A DNA stretch of 64,000 nt. Source: Capsicum annuum. Lineage: Eukaryota > Streptophyta > Magnoliopsida > Solanales > Solanaceae. The stretch spans positions 16,065,381 to 16,129,380 of the forward strand of contig NC_061121.1 of assembly GCF_002878395.1 (NCBI RefSeq), given 5' to 3'. The translations under genes and the position numbers were made by a program. The notes under the pieces are model-generated. The model was not told the origin of the DNA and searched no databases. It worked only from the letters and a program-made list of their open reading frames with translations. Shown one piece after another: positions 12,501 to 22,870 of this stretch (position 1 is the stretch's first letter; each line of letters opens with the position of its first letter).

Positions 12501-12550
12501 GGTCATGAGCACCGTGTAGCATTCTGATTCAGAAAAATCAGAGCATTACA
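9510..12550 (+). repeat. 3' LTR of the Tekay/Del element
   Basis: This 3,041-bp copy matches 1,334-4,376 end to end, including the internal 82-bp tandem repeat (here about 9,864-10,341) and the TATATGAGGGT-rich block near 11,445-11,605. Differences from the 5' copy are scattered substitutions and small indels. Confidence 0.95.
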
Positions 12551-12927
12551 TATTAAGTCTAGTACAAGTATAGGGGTTAAGAGTAGGTCAAATATAAGTA
12601 CCTATAAACATAAATATAACAAATCATACCTACTCCGGTGGAAGGTCGGCAAGTCAGAGCTGGCACTCTCATCAGTGCGGTAGCGGTAGTGGAAATCAGT
12701 AGTGTTTGGTGCGATGTGTGTGTGATGCGCGATGTGTATATGTGTGTGTTAATTTGGGGGAAATTTTTTTGTTTATTATATTGGTTTGGGGTCGGATCGA
12801 GTAGGTTCGGGTCGGGTAGGACTTGTAGTAGGCTGTCAATTTGCCACATGTTATCAGCTTTTACAAAATTATAGGCAAAATTAAATATAAATGTTTCGAT
12901 TTAAGTTTAAAAAAAGTTACTATTGGA
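12551..12927. other. Non-coding CACTA A sequence right of the nested retrotransposon
   Basis: This is the continuation of 691-1,333 after removal of the retrotransposon. It includes a GC-richer patch (12,630-12,850) that reads open on both strands. The opposing frames share no recognisable domain and contain simple GT-rich and GGGTCGG-type repeats, so I do not call a gene. A CpG-bearing patch inside the CACTA end could be promoter or leader of the transposase; that is inference. Confidence 0.35.
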
Positions 12928-13469
12928 AAACGATCACATGTGGTCAAATTTTTTAGAAAAATTTAAACCATATAATTAGTTATTTTATCATCATATTAAC
13001 ACGAGTAGTATATTGCCTTAATCGTATAGTAATATCAATGCATTTTACATAGAACAAATTTTTGGTTAATTAGATTTTAAATACGATATTATATATAATA
13101 TACAAATGGAAAAAGGCAATTAAAATAGGGTTGGGTCGGGTCATTAACAGGTCTTACCAAAATATGTAGCTGATTTATTTTTATAAAAAAAGAAAACATC
13201 AATCAAAAAATGAACACTTGTGGCCAATTTTTTTAAAAAAAAATGAACACTTGTGGTCGATTTTTAATAAAAAATAAAATTTTACTAAATTGTATAATAT
13301 TTATAAAAACATCGAAATAATTTAATGCAATGTGTATATATGTAAATCAGATAATTAGTTATTTTATCATCACATTAATATGAGTAGTATATTTCCTCAA
13401 TCGTACAATAATATTAATGAATTTTTCAAAATACGATAAATTTTTGGTTAATTATCTTTTAAATGAAAA

Positions 13470-13473
<4 letters not shown>

Positions 13474-13509
<36 letters not shown>
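13474..13509. repeat. (AT)n microsatellite
   Basis: This is an uninterrupted AT run. Further short AT runs lie at about 13,690-13,730 and 14,066-14,084. The whole 13,440-14,110 stretch is low-complexity AT-rich DNA without coding signal. Confidence 0.95.
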
Positions 13510-13512
<3 letters not shown>

Positions 13513-13881
13513 CAAAATATTTTGATATATAGATTCAATTATCTAACTTTCAATTACTGCATACGTCACTACATGAGATATACGTATAGATACATATATC
13601 CAATTGTCTATCAGCTTTCACATATACTCAGATGAATTATCGGTTAGTTTATCTTATGTCATTAATATACCTTCACTATATAATAAGTATATAATATATA
13701 TATCTATATAATATATATATATATATACCTATACATACAAACAGATATACACACTATTGACTATATATATCAAGTTCTAAATACATACTATTGTTACTTC
13801 TGCCTTTTCAAAACAAGGTATTCAATATGTTTGGATAGATTCTGCTAGGTTTTGACTACATCTTTCATCAATTGATCAATG

Positions 13882-13886
<5 letters not shown>

Positions 13887-13927
<41 letters not shown>

Positions 13928-13950
13928 CATATGTATATATATATATACAT
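13887..13950. repeat. (AC)n followed by (AT)n compound microsatellite
   Basis: An AC run of about 13 units is followed by interrupted AT units. It is a simple repeat within the CACTA A end. Confidence 0.95.
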
Positions 13951-15095
13951 CCACAAGTATATTACCTTATAATAGAACACATTCATTATATTCTGATGAA
14001 TTATTGGTTATATATTATATTATTATGACTGCAATACTAGCATAATATCATTATCTCAACGGTATAATATATATATATATATATGCATATAACTATTATA
14101 CAAAGATTATACATGTTTAACGTCATTTAACGTATATACAAAGGAAAATATTTATTTTATATCTCAAAACATAAGTAAAAGATAAAGATTATGTTTAACG
14201 TAATTTGTTTATTTCATTTGATATATTTTTTAGTGTAATTATTTCACAAAATTTAAGATTGATTGATTTTTAGTATTATTATATTGGTTACCGACTATGT
14301 GTGATCAGTTTAATTTCAAAAAATAATATATTAGATTATACATATAATTATTTTTAATAAAAAAGAACACAAGTGGTCGGTTTCCTAAAAATTATTTACT
14401 TATTTTTTATTTTTTTAATTTCAAAACAGACCACAAGTGGTCGGTTTTTTAAAATTATTTTCTTTTTATTTTAGCTAAAAACCCACCATAAGTGGTCGGT
14501 TTTTAAAAATTGTTTTCCTTTTATTTTAATTAAAAACAGACTAAAAGCCGTCAGTTCTTTAAAATTATTTTCCTTTTTTATTTTATTGCGGTCGATTTTT
14601 AAAATTTTTTTTTTTTAATTAAAATCGACCACAAGTGATCATTTTTTTAAAATTATTTTCGTCTTTTATTTTAATTAAAAACCGACCACAAGTGGTCGGT
14701 TTTTAAAATTTATTTTCTTTTTATTTTAATAAAAAAATCGACCACATGTGGTCGTTTTTTTAAGATTATTCTCTTTTTTATTTTAATTAAAAATCTACCA
14801 CAAATGGTTGGTGTTTTAAAATTAGTTTCTTTTTATTTTAATTAAAAACTGACCACCTTGTGGTCGGTTTATTAAAATTATTTTTTAAATAAAACCGACC
14901 ACAAGTGATCTATTTTTGTATTTTGTATTTTTTATTTGTAAAAGAAATAATAATTAATATAAAATTTACTGAAATGATTATTTTGAAATTTTAAAATATA
15001 AAAGCAAACACATGTGGTCGCTTTTTATAAAAAAATTTTAAAAATGAAAAACCGACCACAATTTGTGGTCGGGTTTTTGTTGTCGAAAATCCTGA

Positions 15096-15109
15096 TTTTT
15101 TTAGTAGTG
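15096..15109 (-). repeat. Terminal inverted repeat, right end of CACTA A
   Basis: The + strand ends TTTTTTTAGTAGTG; read inward this is CACTACTAAAAAAA, identical to the first 14 bases of element B at 46,366. The next three bases (TTG, 15,110-15,112) are the expected right copy of the 3-bp target duplication. Confidence 0.85.
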
Positions 15110-15629
15110 TTGTATGTTTTATTTTCTATTTTTGTTAGTCATCCTATGATATCTACTGAGTACAAGTGGACCGTACTCACTCCTACTTCACCCTTACGAT
15201 GCAAATTCAGGTTCGGGTACGCCCCACGTTGCTTAACTAGGGCGATTATTGGAGCTCTCAAGGTAGTTGATGATTTTCCAACATCCGAATGTCTTATACT
15301 ACCTTTTTCTAGAGATTATGCCTTTGTTTTCTTTTCAGAGACGATAGAGTTTTTCCTGTATTTTGATATCTCATGTATTTCTTTGGATTCGAGTTGTACT
15401 AGATATGTTCTTATACTACTGACACCAGGTTTTGGGAGTTATGGCTGCGTATGTTGATTTTATTCTTTTCGCTTTTATCATATCTATGTGGTTCGGCTTC
15501 GTTATAGAAGCCTTGACTTGGGGCATTTGTATCTTTTTTCCTTTGTGTATCAATTGTAGTGATAGACTTACTTGTCAAGGTTCGCCGTGACAAGTGACAT
15601 CATTATCCTTGTATTTTTGGGTCGTGACA
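15110..15629 (+). mobile_element. 3' part of an LTR (Ty3/gypsy type) broken by CACTA A
   Basis: The stretch reads like the downstream half of a solanaceous gypsy LTR: an ACTGAGTACAAGTGGACC block, a GGTTCGCCGTGACAAGTGAC block and a final GGGTCGTGACA at 15,619-15,629. This call rests on recognition of a known style of LTR end, not on an aligned partner in this window. The LTR start is missing and should lie left of element A, outside the window. Open frames here are short and share no domain. Confidence 0.6.
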
Positions 15630-16402
15630 TGTGAAGATTTTTAATAAATTGCAAAATTTTCAAATCACTTCTCAAAGATCCTTCACACATTAATATAAGA
15701 ATTTCAACATAACATATACCACCAAAAGTTTCAAGTTTCAAGTGGTTAATGGATTGCCAATTTTGCGTTTGTCATGAACTACCTCTTTTCCTTGCTACTA
15801 GAGGCTAAGAGAGATACGTCGGTTTGAACCATATTTGTAGTATGATTATTTTTATTATTTTTTCTACATTTAAAATCTTTTCTTATTTTGAAAGTTAAAT
15901 CTTTAGAAAATCTTTGATTACTTACTTAAAAATTTAAAAAGTTTGGTTCTTCTTGTAATTTTTCTTATTCTAACTCTTTCATATTTATTTTTAGATTTTT
16001 TAAATCTTCTTAAAATCATCTTTAGTTATTTAAAATTTTTAAACTAATGATAAAGATATTAATTTTCATTAATTTTGATGGCTTCTAATAAATAAAGATT
16101 TTACTATAAATATTTAATTAATTTTCAACTTATAAATATTAAAAAGTACTGAAAATGATTTTATCTAAAGCATAGACTTTCAATGGATGGCAAAATTTTC
16201 AAAATATTTCTAACCCCCTTCACACTTTTAACATATTCAATATTAGATATAGACTATAGATTATGCAGTATAGATAGACTATATATAGATATAGATTATA
16301 CACAACGATATAGATAGATTGTAGATTATAGATATAGATATAGATTATACATATATAATATATTCTATATACAGATTATAGATTTTATATAAATAAACAC
16401 AC

Positions 16403-16439
<37 letters not shown>

Positions 16440-16480
16440 AAATGAATAAAAGGTGCTTTGTAGACAAGAAATTGCATGCC
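15630..16480 (+). repeat. Dispersed AT-rich repeat, also present near 43,500-44,430
   Basis: It starts GAAGATTTTTAATAAATTGC, contains CAAATCACTTCTCAAAGATC and CCTTCACACATTAATATAA, and later TGGCTTCTAATAAATAAAG. It ends near CCCTTCACACTTTTAACAT (about 16,217). The same blocks in the same order occur at 43,540-44,030 and, inverted, at 44,170-44,430. A TAGATATAGATTATA-type low-complexity tract (16,240-16,400) and an AT run (16,405-16,436) follow, as they do in the 44 kb copy. No coding sequence was recognised. It is probably a non-autonomous DNA element. Confidence 0.6.
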
Positions 16481-16595
16481 ATAGACCCAAATATGGGTGG
16501 CTTTAGATATTTGACCCCAAATAAGAATGTCTTTGAAGAATAGCCTTCTTTACTTTTTAATATATTAAAAGTACTATTTTGCCCCTCTACACCTC
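16481..16595 (+). repeat. Left terminal inverted repeat of the Mutator-like element
   Basis: ATAGACCCAAATATGGGTGG opens a stretch that matches the reverse complement of about 41,690-41,790. Shared blocks are ATAGACCCAAAT, GGCTTTA, CAAATAA, AATAGCCTT and a TTT-rich block leading to GCCCCTC. Identity by eye is about 70-75% over roughly 100 bases. Confidence 0.75.
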
Positions 16596-17189
16596 AAATA
16601 TATTTTTAAACTTTTCATACTCATTTATCTCTCAAATTTTATTTTTTATTATTTTCACTTTTTTTTCTTTTACTTTTATTATTCTACTTTTTTTTTTACT
16701 TTTTTATCTTTTCCTTTCAATTTATTATTCTCTTTTTATTATTTTCAGTTTTTATTTTTTCCTTTAAATTTATTTTCATATTTTAATTTATTTGTCTCAA
16801 CCTTTATTTTTTTTCTCAACCATTATCTATTTCTTCATATTTTTCCCTTTTTTAATTTATTTGTCTTTAACCTTTATTTAGAGTTTTTTTTTTCTCTCTT
16901 TTTTCCCAAATTTTTCTCAGATATTCATTCTCGTTGTTCATCTTTTTTCCTCATTTCTCAAATACTCTTTCTCTTGCTCCTCTTTCTCTTCATTCGATTT
17001 CTCTCAAATCTTCAAACTCAATTAACAAAAAAAAAGGATGTTGCTTTTGATGAAGAAACAGAGTGTCTCTCAGTAGATGTTGCTTCCAATTCTTCAAAAC
17101 TTTTCCTTCAAACTTAATTGACATCATTGTTGATATAAGTTTCTATTAAATTTAGTTTATTATTTACATGTATTTTACATCAATGTCTG
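16596..17189 (+). other. Pyrimidine-rich leader region of the Mutator-like element
   Basis: This is a T- and CT-rich tract up to about 17,000 with repeated CTCTTTCTC. The long open frame at 16,579-16,767 is low-complexity Phe/Leu/Ser coding and is not a gene. A CT-rich leader beside the TIR fits a promoter or 5' UTR for the ULP1-like gene. No TATA box or start could be fixed. Confidence 0.4.
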
Positions 17190-17460
17190 AAGAATTCTCC
17201 GTTAGTCTATCTTCCTTTAAATATGTTTATTGTGAGCTAATTCTTGCCTCTAGGGCAAGAATTATATAGGATCTATCAAATCATTACAGTACAAAGTAGT
17301 TTTGACTCTTATCCGTAGGGGTAGTTGTTTCTTGGTGGGATAAGTCTTGCCTTTTGGGCAAGAGTTATTGAGCATCTATTTAATTAATAGATAATGTGGC
17401 AAGACCAATTCTTGCCCATGAGGCATTACTTGTTTCTATGGGGCTCAATATTTGCATCTA
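17190..17460 (+). repeat. Hairpin-motif repeats, copy group 1
   Basis: Three to four copies of the dyad CTTGCC-N5-GGCAAG or decayed forms are present, for example CTTGCCTCTAGGGCAAG near 17,245 and CTTGCCTTTTGGGCAAG near 17,347. They are flanked by AGTTAT and GATCAT-like spacers. It belongs to the same family as the large arrays at 21,490-22,870 and 37,055-38,640. Confidence 0.8.
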
Positions 17461-17659
17461 TATCAAGATTTATAGATCATCTACTGATTTAGTAATATTA
17501 TGTACAAGTGCTGAATGTTGAAGTCAAATATACCAATAATTAGGTTTTTCTGTTAAGTTTGTTTAACACTTTAATGTAACCACTTTGTTCTAATTTTGTA
17601 AAATGAAATGACTTGAGAATTAGCTTACAAATAGGTACTATTATGATTATTTTTTAGAT

Positions 17660-20060
17660 AAGTTTCAAAGTGTCCGTGTTAGGTCAGTTACAACTTGTTT
17701 GCCTATTTTTTGCATATTTTTATGTGCGTCCCAGATACTGCGTTGCCAAAGGTTTTAGTGTGTAACTTTATTCCTCCGGCCATTATGCTTATAAACCTCC
17801 AGTTTCATGTTCTTTACATTATCTGTTAAGGCTAACTTTGAGTGTCTATATATGTATTACTATAATCCTCTCTTTTTTAGATAGTGGAAAATTTGTGTGA
17901 AGTAGAAGATAGAGAGAGAAGAGGAGTGGGGTAATAGAAAAACAAGTCATTAATTGTAAGTAATGAAGGTACCTGAGAAGTTACCTATGAAAGATAAATA
18001 TGTTTGAACTAGGCAAGACATGCAACATTTAAGCTGTATACTGTTAATGTTATTAGTTAGACAGCTGGATACTATCCTTGGAGAAATATCAAATCTCTTA
18101 AGAGTCGATACACCCAATGTTTTGCTTTACTGTCATATCATAAGTTAATCCACGTATTGCCTGATGAAAAATTAATAGTGGATTTATCTTGGATGATTGA
18201 GGTATATGCCAGGTGATATATCCGAATGATAGAGCTAATAGAGCTAGAGTAGGAGCTACAACAACTATAGCATAACACTTTTCTTAGATTTAAATCTGTA
18301 CATGACGAGTTGTAGAAAATTTGAAATAGGAAAATACAAGTGTGAACTGATGAGTGGTGAGTCTATTTGATTGATATTTATTGTTATCCCAAAGTACAAT
18401 TAGCTATTTAAGTTGTATACGGTCTTATTCATCCCTCAATTTGTAAGTAATTCAGAGTAATAATTGAATTTGTAGTGTTGTAGGCTATGGTCGACCAAAT
18501 AATGAAATATATAATACTAACTCACTTTATAAAAGAAATGTAGGCCAGTGACAGCTTGTTTGCCTGTTTTGTGCATGTTTTTATATGTGTCCCAGATACT
18601 GTGCTGCCAAAGGTGTTAGTGTATTAATTTATTCCTTTTATCTTTTTTTATTTTTGTTAGAAATCATCTCTATAAGCTTCTAGCTTGGCTATTTGTGCTT
18701 TTTGGTCGTTTTCTCTGGCCATTGTACTTATAAGCCTTTAGCTTCATATTCTTTACATTGTCAAAGCGCTAACTAGTTGGATTGGTTCCAATTATTACTT
18801 AATTTACATATGATAAGCACTTAATAGTAGGCTTTCAATTTTCCACGTTGTGATTATTGTTAGCTTTTAAGAGAGAGCTGGCTTTGTGTACATCTTCTCC
18901 AGCTTACCCTCAATGGCTCAACTTTATCTCCAACGCTTGCTGAAGTTGTTGGACCCTGGTGATGGGTTGAAAGTGCACATACCTTGACTAATATCTAATT
19001 CAGTGGGGTACTGCCAACAACAAGTACTAGGTAACTCTATCCATCAAGGCTAGAATAGATAGGAAGAAATCACCTAGTATTTTTTTCTTCGATGGATTTT
19101 GGACATAAGACCTAGTAGTTCTTAAACACTTCATTGGGCACTTGACCACAGTCCCATACCCTTATTCTTAGGTGCAACAAGAAAATACTTGCTCTTGTAA
19201 TTATTATTCTTTTGATATTTGTGTTTTAATAACCAAAAAATGCTACAGGTTGATAATCCACGTAATGTAATAACTCTCGAAGGAGTGTTTAGTTTGGTTT
19301 ATAGACTTGAATCTGGAGAATGTCTATCTTTATAAGGCTAAAAATAGAACATTTAGTTGTTCACCCTATTATCGTTAAAGTCTTTTTACAAGGAAAATTT
19401 ATGGTTTCATTGAGTGTCTTAAACATGTTTTTCTGTTTTAGTTTAGTTTATGTTTAGCTGTTGATTAGTTGAACTGTGTTGAATTGCTTTTATGAATGAA
19501 GCCATGTTAAGGCTTCATTTACATTGCGTAAACATGTAGAACTAGAAAAGTGAATAAAGAAGTTAGTACCTCCTTTTAGTAGAAGAAGTTGATTTTTTTT
19601 ATTTGTGTGTGAAGAAAACCGATTAGAGAAAGGAACACTGTGAATTGTTGCATGTACTTATTTGCAAATTTATAGGACTTGTAATGAGAAATAAAAAGTG
19701 GAATCAATGGAAGCTTATTGAGTTAAGGTCTTCATTTTCAAAAAGAGTGAGAAGATTATGTAATTAGGCAAACTATTTGTATTTAATGTACATATTTGTG
19801 ATTTCTGGTCCTTTTCTCCACTATTGTGCTTATAAGCCTCTAGCTTCATGTTCTTTACATTATCAAAGTGATAACTAGTTGGATTGGTTCCACTTATTAC
19901 TTAGTTTACATACATATAATAAGCACTGACTAGTAGGTTGTTGATTTGCGACTTTGTGATTATTACTTAGCTTTTAGGAGAGAGATGACTTTGTGCACAT
20001 CTTCTCCAACTTACCCTCAACGGCTCAACTTGTTTTCCGGCGCTTGTTGAAGTAGGCAGG
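17660..20060 (+). repeat. Internal segmental repeats of the Mutator-like element (three copies)
   Basis: A block with GTCCCAGATACTG, GCCAAAGG, GCTTATAAGCCT and TTCATGTTCTTTACAT occurs near 17,680-17,830, 18,540-18,780 and, in part, 19,800-19,870. The second and third copies extend through CTAACTAGTTGGATTGGTTCC and ATCTTCTCC to GGCTCAACTT (about 18,940 and 20,030). Between copies the sequence is AT-rich with no gene seen. This looks like unequal duplication within an intron or leader of the ULP1-like gene. Confidence 0.7.
18950..19170 (-). mobile_element. tRNA-derived SINE, solanaceous type
   Basis: Read on the minus strand it contains AGGTGATTTCTTCC, TCTAGCCTTGATGGATAGAG, TTACCTAGTACTTGTTG and GAATTAG followed by GGTATGTGC. 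I recognise these as the body of a widespread solanaceous SINE. A 5' part resembling a degraded tRNA B-box (TTATGTCCAAAATCC) lies near 19,095-19,110. It abuts the end of a segmental repeat. Limits are approximate because I could not fix the target duplication. Confidence 0.7.
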
Positions 20061-20089
20061 AAAGTTGGGCACTTAATAATATCTCATAG

Positions 20090-20290
20090 ACTTTTTCTAG
20101 TCTTGCCTCTAGGGCAAGAGTTATAGATCATCTGCCAAATTAGTAGTGTCAACTCTTGCCCATGGGGCACAACTTGTTTCGTTGTGATATAAAGTTTTGT
20201 CTCTTGGGCAAGATTTATAGATCACTTACTAAATCAATAAAGACTATGCTAGAGTCAAATCATGCCTATGGGGCATAACTTTTATCTGGG
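20090..20290 (+). repeat. Hairpin-motif repeats, copy group 2
   Basis: Two full units carry CTTGCCTCTAGGGCAAGAG (20,103-20,121) and CTCTTGCCCATGGGGCA-type dyads about 50 bp apart, then a second pair. It is the same family as group 1. Confidence 0.85.
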
Positions 20291-20589
20291 TGGACTTTAT
20301 GTCACTCTCGTTTTCTTTAATATTGAATATATCTTTGTTATTTTTCTGTTAAATCATAATTCAGTGTTGAGTTTCTAACTTACTTTAGTAATCTTTTATT
20401 TTTTTTTTGCAATTTTCATGCAAAGAGTGATATCTTCTATTAAGACTCATCTTGATACTTCTTTAGATGAGATTATGAACCATATTATGGTAATTTTCAC
20501 ATTAGATTTATTACTCAATAGAAACAACATCATTATATCAATAATTGTATTGATTGTATTGTTGACATTATTAATTTTTTTTATATAGT

Positions 20590-20850
20590 CTCTAGAATCC
20601 AAGTGTGATTCTATTATGGAGCTTATTAAGGAATTACATAAACCATATGATGGGTGAGGAGTGGACATTGCAAATTTCAAGGGGGTGAATGAAATGCAGG
20701 AACAAAATGTGCCTATTCTTGAAGATGAAATCAAGTTTGAAGTCAGTTTCCAGATTTGTGCCAAGCTTCAAAGCAGAGTAAATTGATCTTTCAACACCTC
20801 CTGATGACTTGCTTTCTAGGAAAAGAAAGCGGTGCAAAGTATCAGATTAA
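20590..20850 (+). pseudogene. Exon-like remnant, upstream part of the ULP1-like gene (uncertain)
   Basis: The plus strand shows coding-like peptides: SLESKCDSIMELIKELHKPY, then after a stop NEMQEQNVPILEDEIKFEV, and in a shifted frame IDLSTPPDDLLSRKRKRCKV with a basic run like a nuclear signal. It is followed by a TAA. I do not recognise a named domain. Position upstream of the DUF1985 exon suggests a broken N-terminal exon of the same gene, but an independent captured fragment is possible. Confidence 0.4.
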
Positions 20851-21489
20851 GATTGTGGTCCTAGTTTTACTCTAATAACTCCAATGCCACCCGATGTTTC
20901 TTATCATATTTCTATAAAAAATAAACTTTGTACGGTTGAAGACGTGAAAAATTATTAACAGGATTTAAGTTGGTCTTTTGTTTCTTTATGATGTTTAAAG
21001 ATAGTTATTCAAGTTGTAATTGACAGTGTTTACTTTCAACTAATTTGCCACGGTTTCTGCTTATCCTTTGTAAATTTTTGCATTATTTTTTCTTGTTTTA
21101 TTTTTCTTATTAGTTTACTACTTTCTCTTCCGACTTTTTAATATCAAATTTTTTATCTTGATATTTTTTACTTGTGAGTTTATTTTTGTCAAGTTATATA
21201 AAGGTCATGATATATTCTCTTTTTTGAGTTATCAACTTATGTTAGAGTATGTCATTAGTTAGACCTAGTGAAATAGTGTAAATTGTTTCACATACATTAA
21301 TTTTTTGAAAAATTTTGAACTACATTTTCCCCCAAAGGCCATAGTTATATAATACTCAATAAGTTAGATTTTGTGAAATAGCATAATCATTGCACATTAA
21401 GTATTTGTTAGTTTTTATAAGCCTAGTATTATGTTCAATATCTAAGTCAACAATTAATGCACATTATGCGTCTAAGTCGAGAATTGTAT
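20851..21489 (+). other. AT-rich intron or spacer
   Basis: There is no coding frame or RNA gene and no repeat beyond TTAGTTAGACC-like short matches at 21,260 and 21,360. It precedes the main hairpin array. Confidence 0.4.
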
Positions 21490-22870
21490 AATGTGCCTTT
21501 AGAAGTCCTTAAGCTAATGTCTTGCCATTAGGGAAAGAATTATATATCATCTTCCAAATCAAAACAAACTATGCTAGTGTAGAATCTTGCCCATGGGGCA
21601 CCACTTGTTCTTTTGTTATCTAAAAGTCTTACCTCTTGGAAAAAAGTTATAGATTATTTACTAAATTATTAAAGACTAAAGTAGTGTAAACTCTTGCTCA
21701 TGGACTGGTTTCTAATCTTGCCTCTAGGGCAAGAGTTAAAGATCATTTGTCAAATCATTACAGACTAAGGCAAAGTTAACTCTTGCCTATGGGGCACAAA
21801 TTGTTCTTTTGTAATTTAAAAGTCTTGCCTTTAGGGCAAGAGTTATAGATCATTCGTCAAATCATTACAGAGTTAAGGCAAAGTCAACCCTTTCCTGGCA
21901 CAACTTTCTCTTTTATGATTTAAAAGTCTTGCCTCTAGGGCGAGGGTTATAGATCATTCGTCAAATCATTACAGACTTGAGGCAAAGTCAACTCTTGCCC
22001 ATGGGGCACAACTTGTTCTTTTGTGATTTAAAAGTATTGGCTCTAGGGCAAGAGTTATATATCATCTGCCGAATTATTACAGACTTAAGGCAAAGTCAAC
22101 TCTTGCCCATGGGGTACAACTTGTTCTTTTGTGATTTAAAAGTCTTGCCTCTAAGGCAAGAGTTATAGATTATCTGCCGAATTATTACAGACTTAAAGCA
22201 AAGTCAACTCTTGCCCATGGGGCACAACTAGTTGTTTTGTGATTTAAAAGTCTTGCCTCTAAGGCAAGAGTTATAGATTATCTACCGAATTATTACAGAC
22301 TTAAAGCAAAGTCAACTCTTGCCCATGGGGCACAACTAGTTGTTTTGTGGTTTAAAAGTCATGCCTCTAGGGCGAGAGTTATAGATCATTCTTTAAATCA
22401 GTACAGACTTAAGGCAAAGTCAACTCTTGCTCATGGGGCACAACTTGTTCTTTTGTGATTTATAATTCTTATCTCTAGGGAAAGAGTTATAGATTATCTT
22501 CCGAATTATTAAAGACTTAAGGCAAAGTCAACTCTTGCCCATGGGGCACAACTTGTTCTTTTGTGATTTAAAACTCTTGCCTCTTGGGAAAGAGTTATAG
22601 ATCATCTATCAAATTATTATAGACTAAGACAAAGTCAACTCTTCCCCATTGGGCACAACTTTTATTTGGGTAGACTCTGTGTTAGGACATTATAAAACTA
22701 GACATCGTAAGTTAGACATTGTAAGATTATGTCAATACAAACTAATGATGTCTACTCTTACCCGCATGGCATAACTTATTTTGTTAGGTCTAAGTTTGCC
22801 TCTTGCAGAACATTAGCTAATTTAATACAAATTAATAATGTTAACGTTTGCCCATGAGGCACAATTTGAA
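21490..22870 (+). repeat. Main hairpin-motif tandem array, 108-bp unit
   Basis: Units begin AGTCTTGCCTCTAGGGCAAG and repeat at 108 bp, for example at 22,141, 22,249 and 22,357. About eleven to twelve copies are present. Each unit carries two dyads about 54 bp apart. One is CTTGCC-TCTAG-GGCAAG and the other is CTTGCCCATGGGGCA, usually ending in CAC rather than AAG. Spacers hold GTTATAGATCAT, ATTACAGACTTAAGGCAAAG and TGTTCTTTTGTGATTTAAA. The open frame at 21,977-22,168 is only the repeat read through, as its peptide repeats itself. Confidence 0.92.

Larger units (their letters stand above)
1334..12550 (+). mobile_element. Full-length but inactive Ty3/gypsy chromovirus (Tekay/Del type)
   Basis: The element has two LTRs of about 3.04 kb, each beginning TGTAATACCCC and ending TTACA. 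It has a Met-initiator primer-binding site, a polypurine tract, and gag, protease, RT, RNase H and integrase in the Ty3 order, followed by a chromodomain-like tail. The flanking bases GATTA (1,329-1,333) and TATTA (12,551-12,555) fit a 5-bp target duplication with one mutation. Long LTRs plus the C-terminal chromodomain point to the Tekay/Del lineage. Many stops and frame changes in all coding parts make it non-autonomous. By eye the LTRs differ at roughly 20 of the first 225 aligned bases, so the insertion is not recent. It is nested in CACTA element A. Confidence 0.93.
12928..15095. repeat. Subterminal palindromic repeats of CACTA A
   Basis: At least 13 copies of a dyad related to ACCGACCACAAGTGGTCGGT are spread toward the right end. 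The perfect copy is 14,681-14,700. Others lie near 14,371, 14,427, 14,483, 14,540, 14,626, 14,739, 14,796, 14,850, 14,895, 15,008 and 15,051, with sparser half-copies near 12,928, 13,211 and 13,243. Spacing in the dense part is about 55-60 bp, with T-rich spacers. CACTA elements typically carry subterminal motifs bound by their TNPA-type protein, and these are the natural candidates. The same motif occurs at the CACTAC end at 46,366. Confidence 0.85.
1..15109 (-). mobile_element. CACTA (En/Spm) transposon A, 5'-side part, cut by window start
   Basis: The right boundary is a CACTA terminus: the + strand ends in GTAGTG at 15,104-15,109, the reverse complement of CACTAC, next to a T-run that matches the CACTAC end at 46,366 over about 14 bases. 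Inside it lies a run of palindromic subterminal motifs of the form ACCGACCACAAGTGGTCGGT. Further in are non-coding sequence and, at 1-690, a satellite related to the one in CACTA element B. No transposase is visible because the window starts inside the satellite. The strand is inferred by analogy with element B, where the satellite lies upstream of a minus-strand transposase. A Tekay retrotransposon at 1,334-12,550 is nested in it. The 3-bp target duplication cannot be checked because the other end is outside the window. Confidence 0.75.

Noticed and set aside
1334..12550. Endogenous plant pararetrovirus
   Set aside because: Long LTRs, an integrase with DDE residues, a chromodomain tail and target duplication identify a Ty3/gypsy retrotransposon. 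No movement or coat-type region is present.
12577..12874. Overlapping open frames on both strands in a GC-richer patch
   Set aside because: Neither has a domain, and both depend on GT- and GGGTCGG-type simple sequence.
13417..13635. 72-codon frame with a Tyr-Ile run
   Set aside because: It is the (AT)n microsatellite read as codons.
15014..15457. 147-codon open frame across the CACTA A terminus
   Set aside because: It crosses the transposon boundary into LTR sequence and shares no domain. Composition is hydrophobic, as expected from T-rich DNA.
16579..16767. 62-codon hydrophobic frame that could look like a membrane peptide
   Set aside because: It is low-complexity T-rich sequence with only Phe, Leu, Ile and Ser.
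21490..22870. Regularly spaced palindromic repeats resembling a CRISPR array
   Set aside because: The DNA is plant nuclear. The 54-bp spaced dyads alternate in type and the spacers are themselves repeated, unlike CRISPR spacers.
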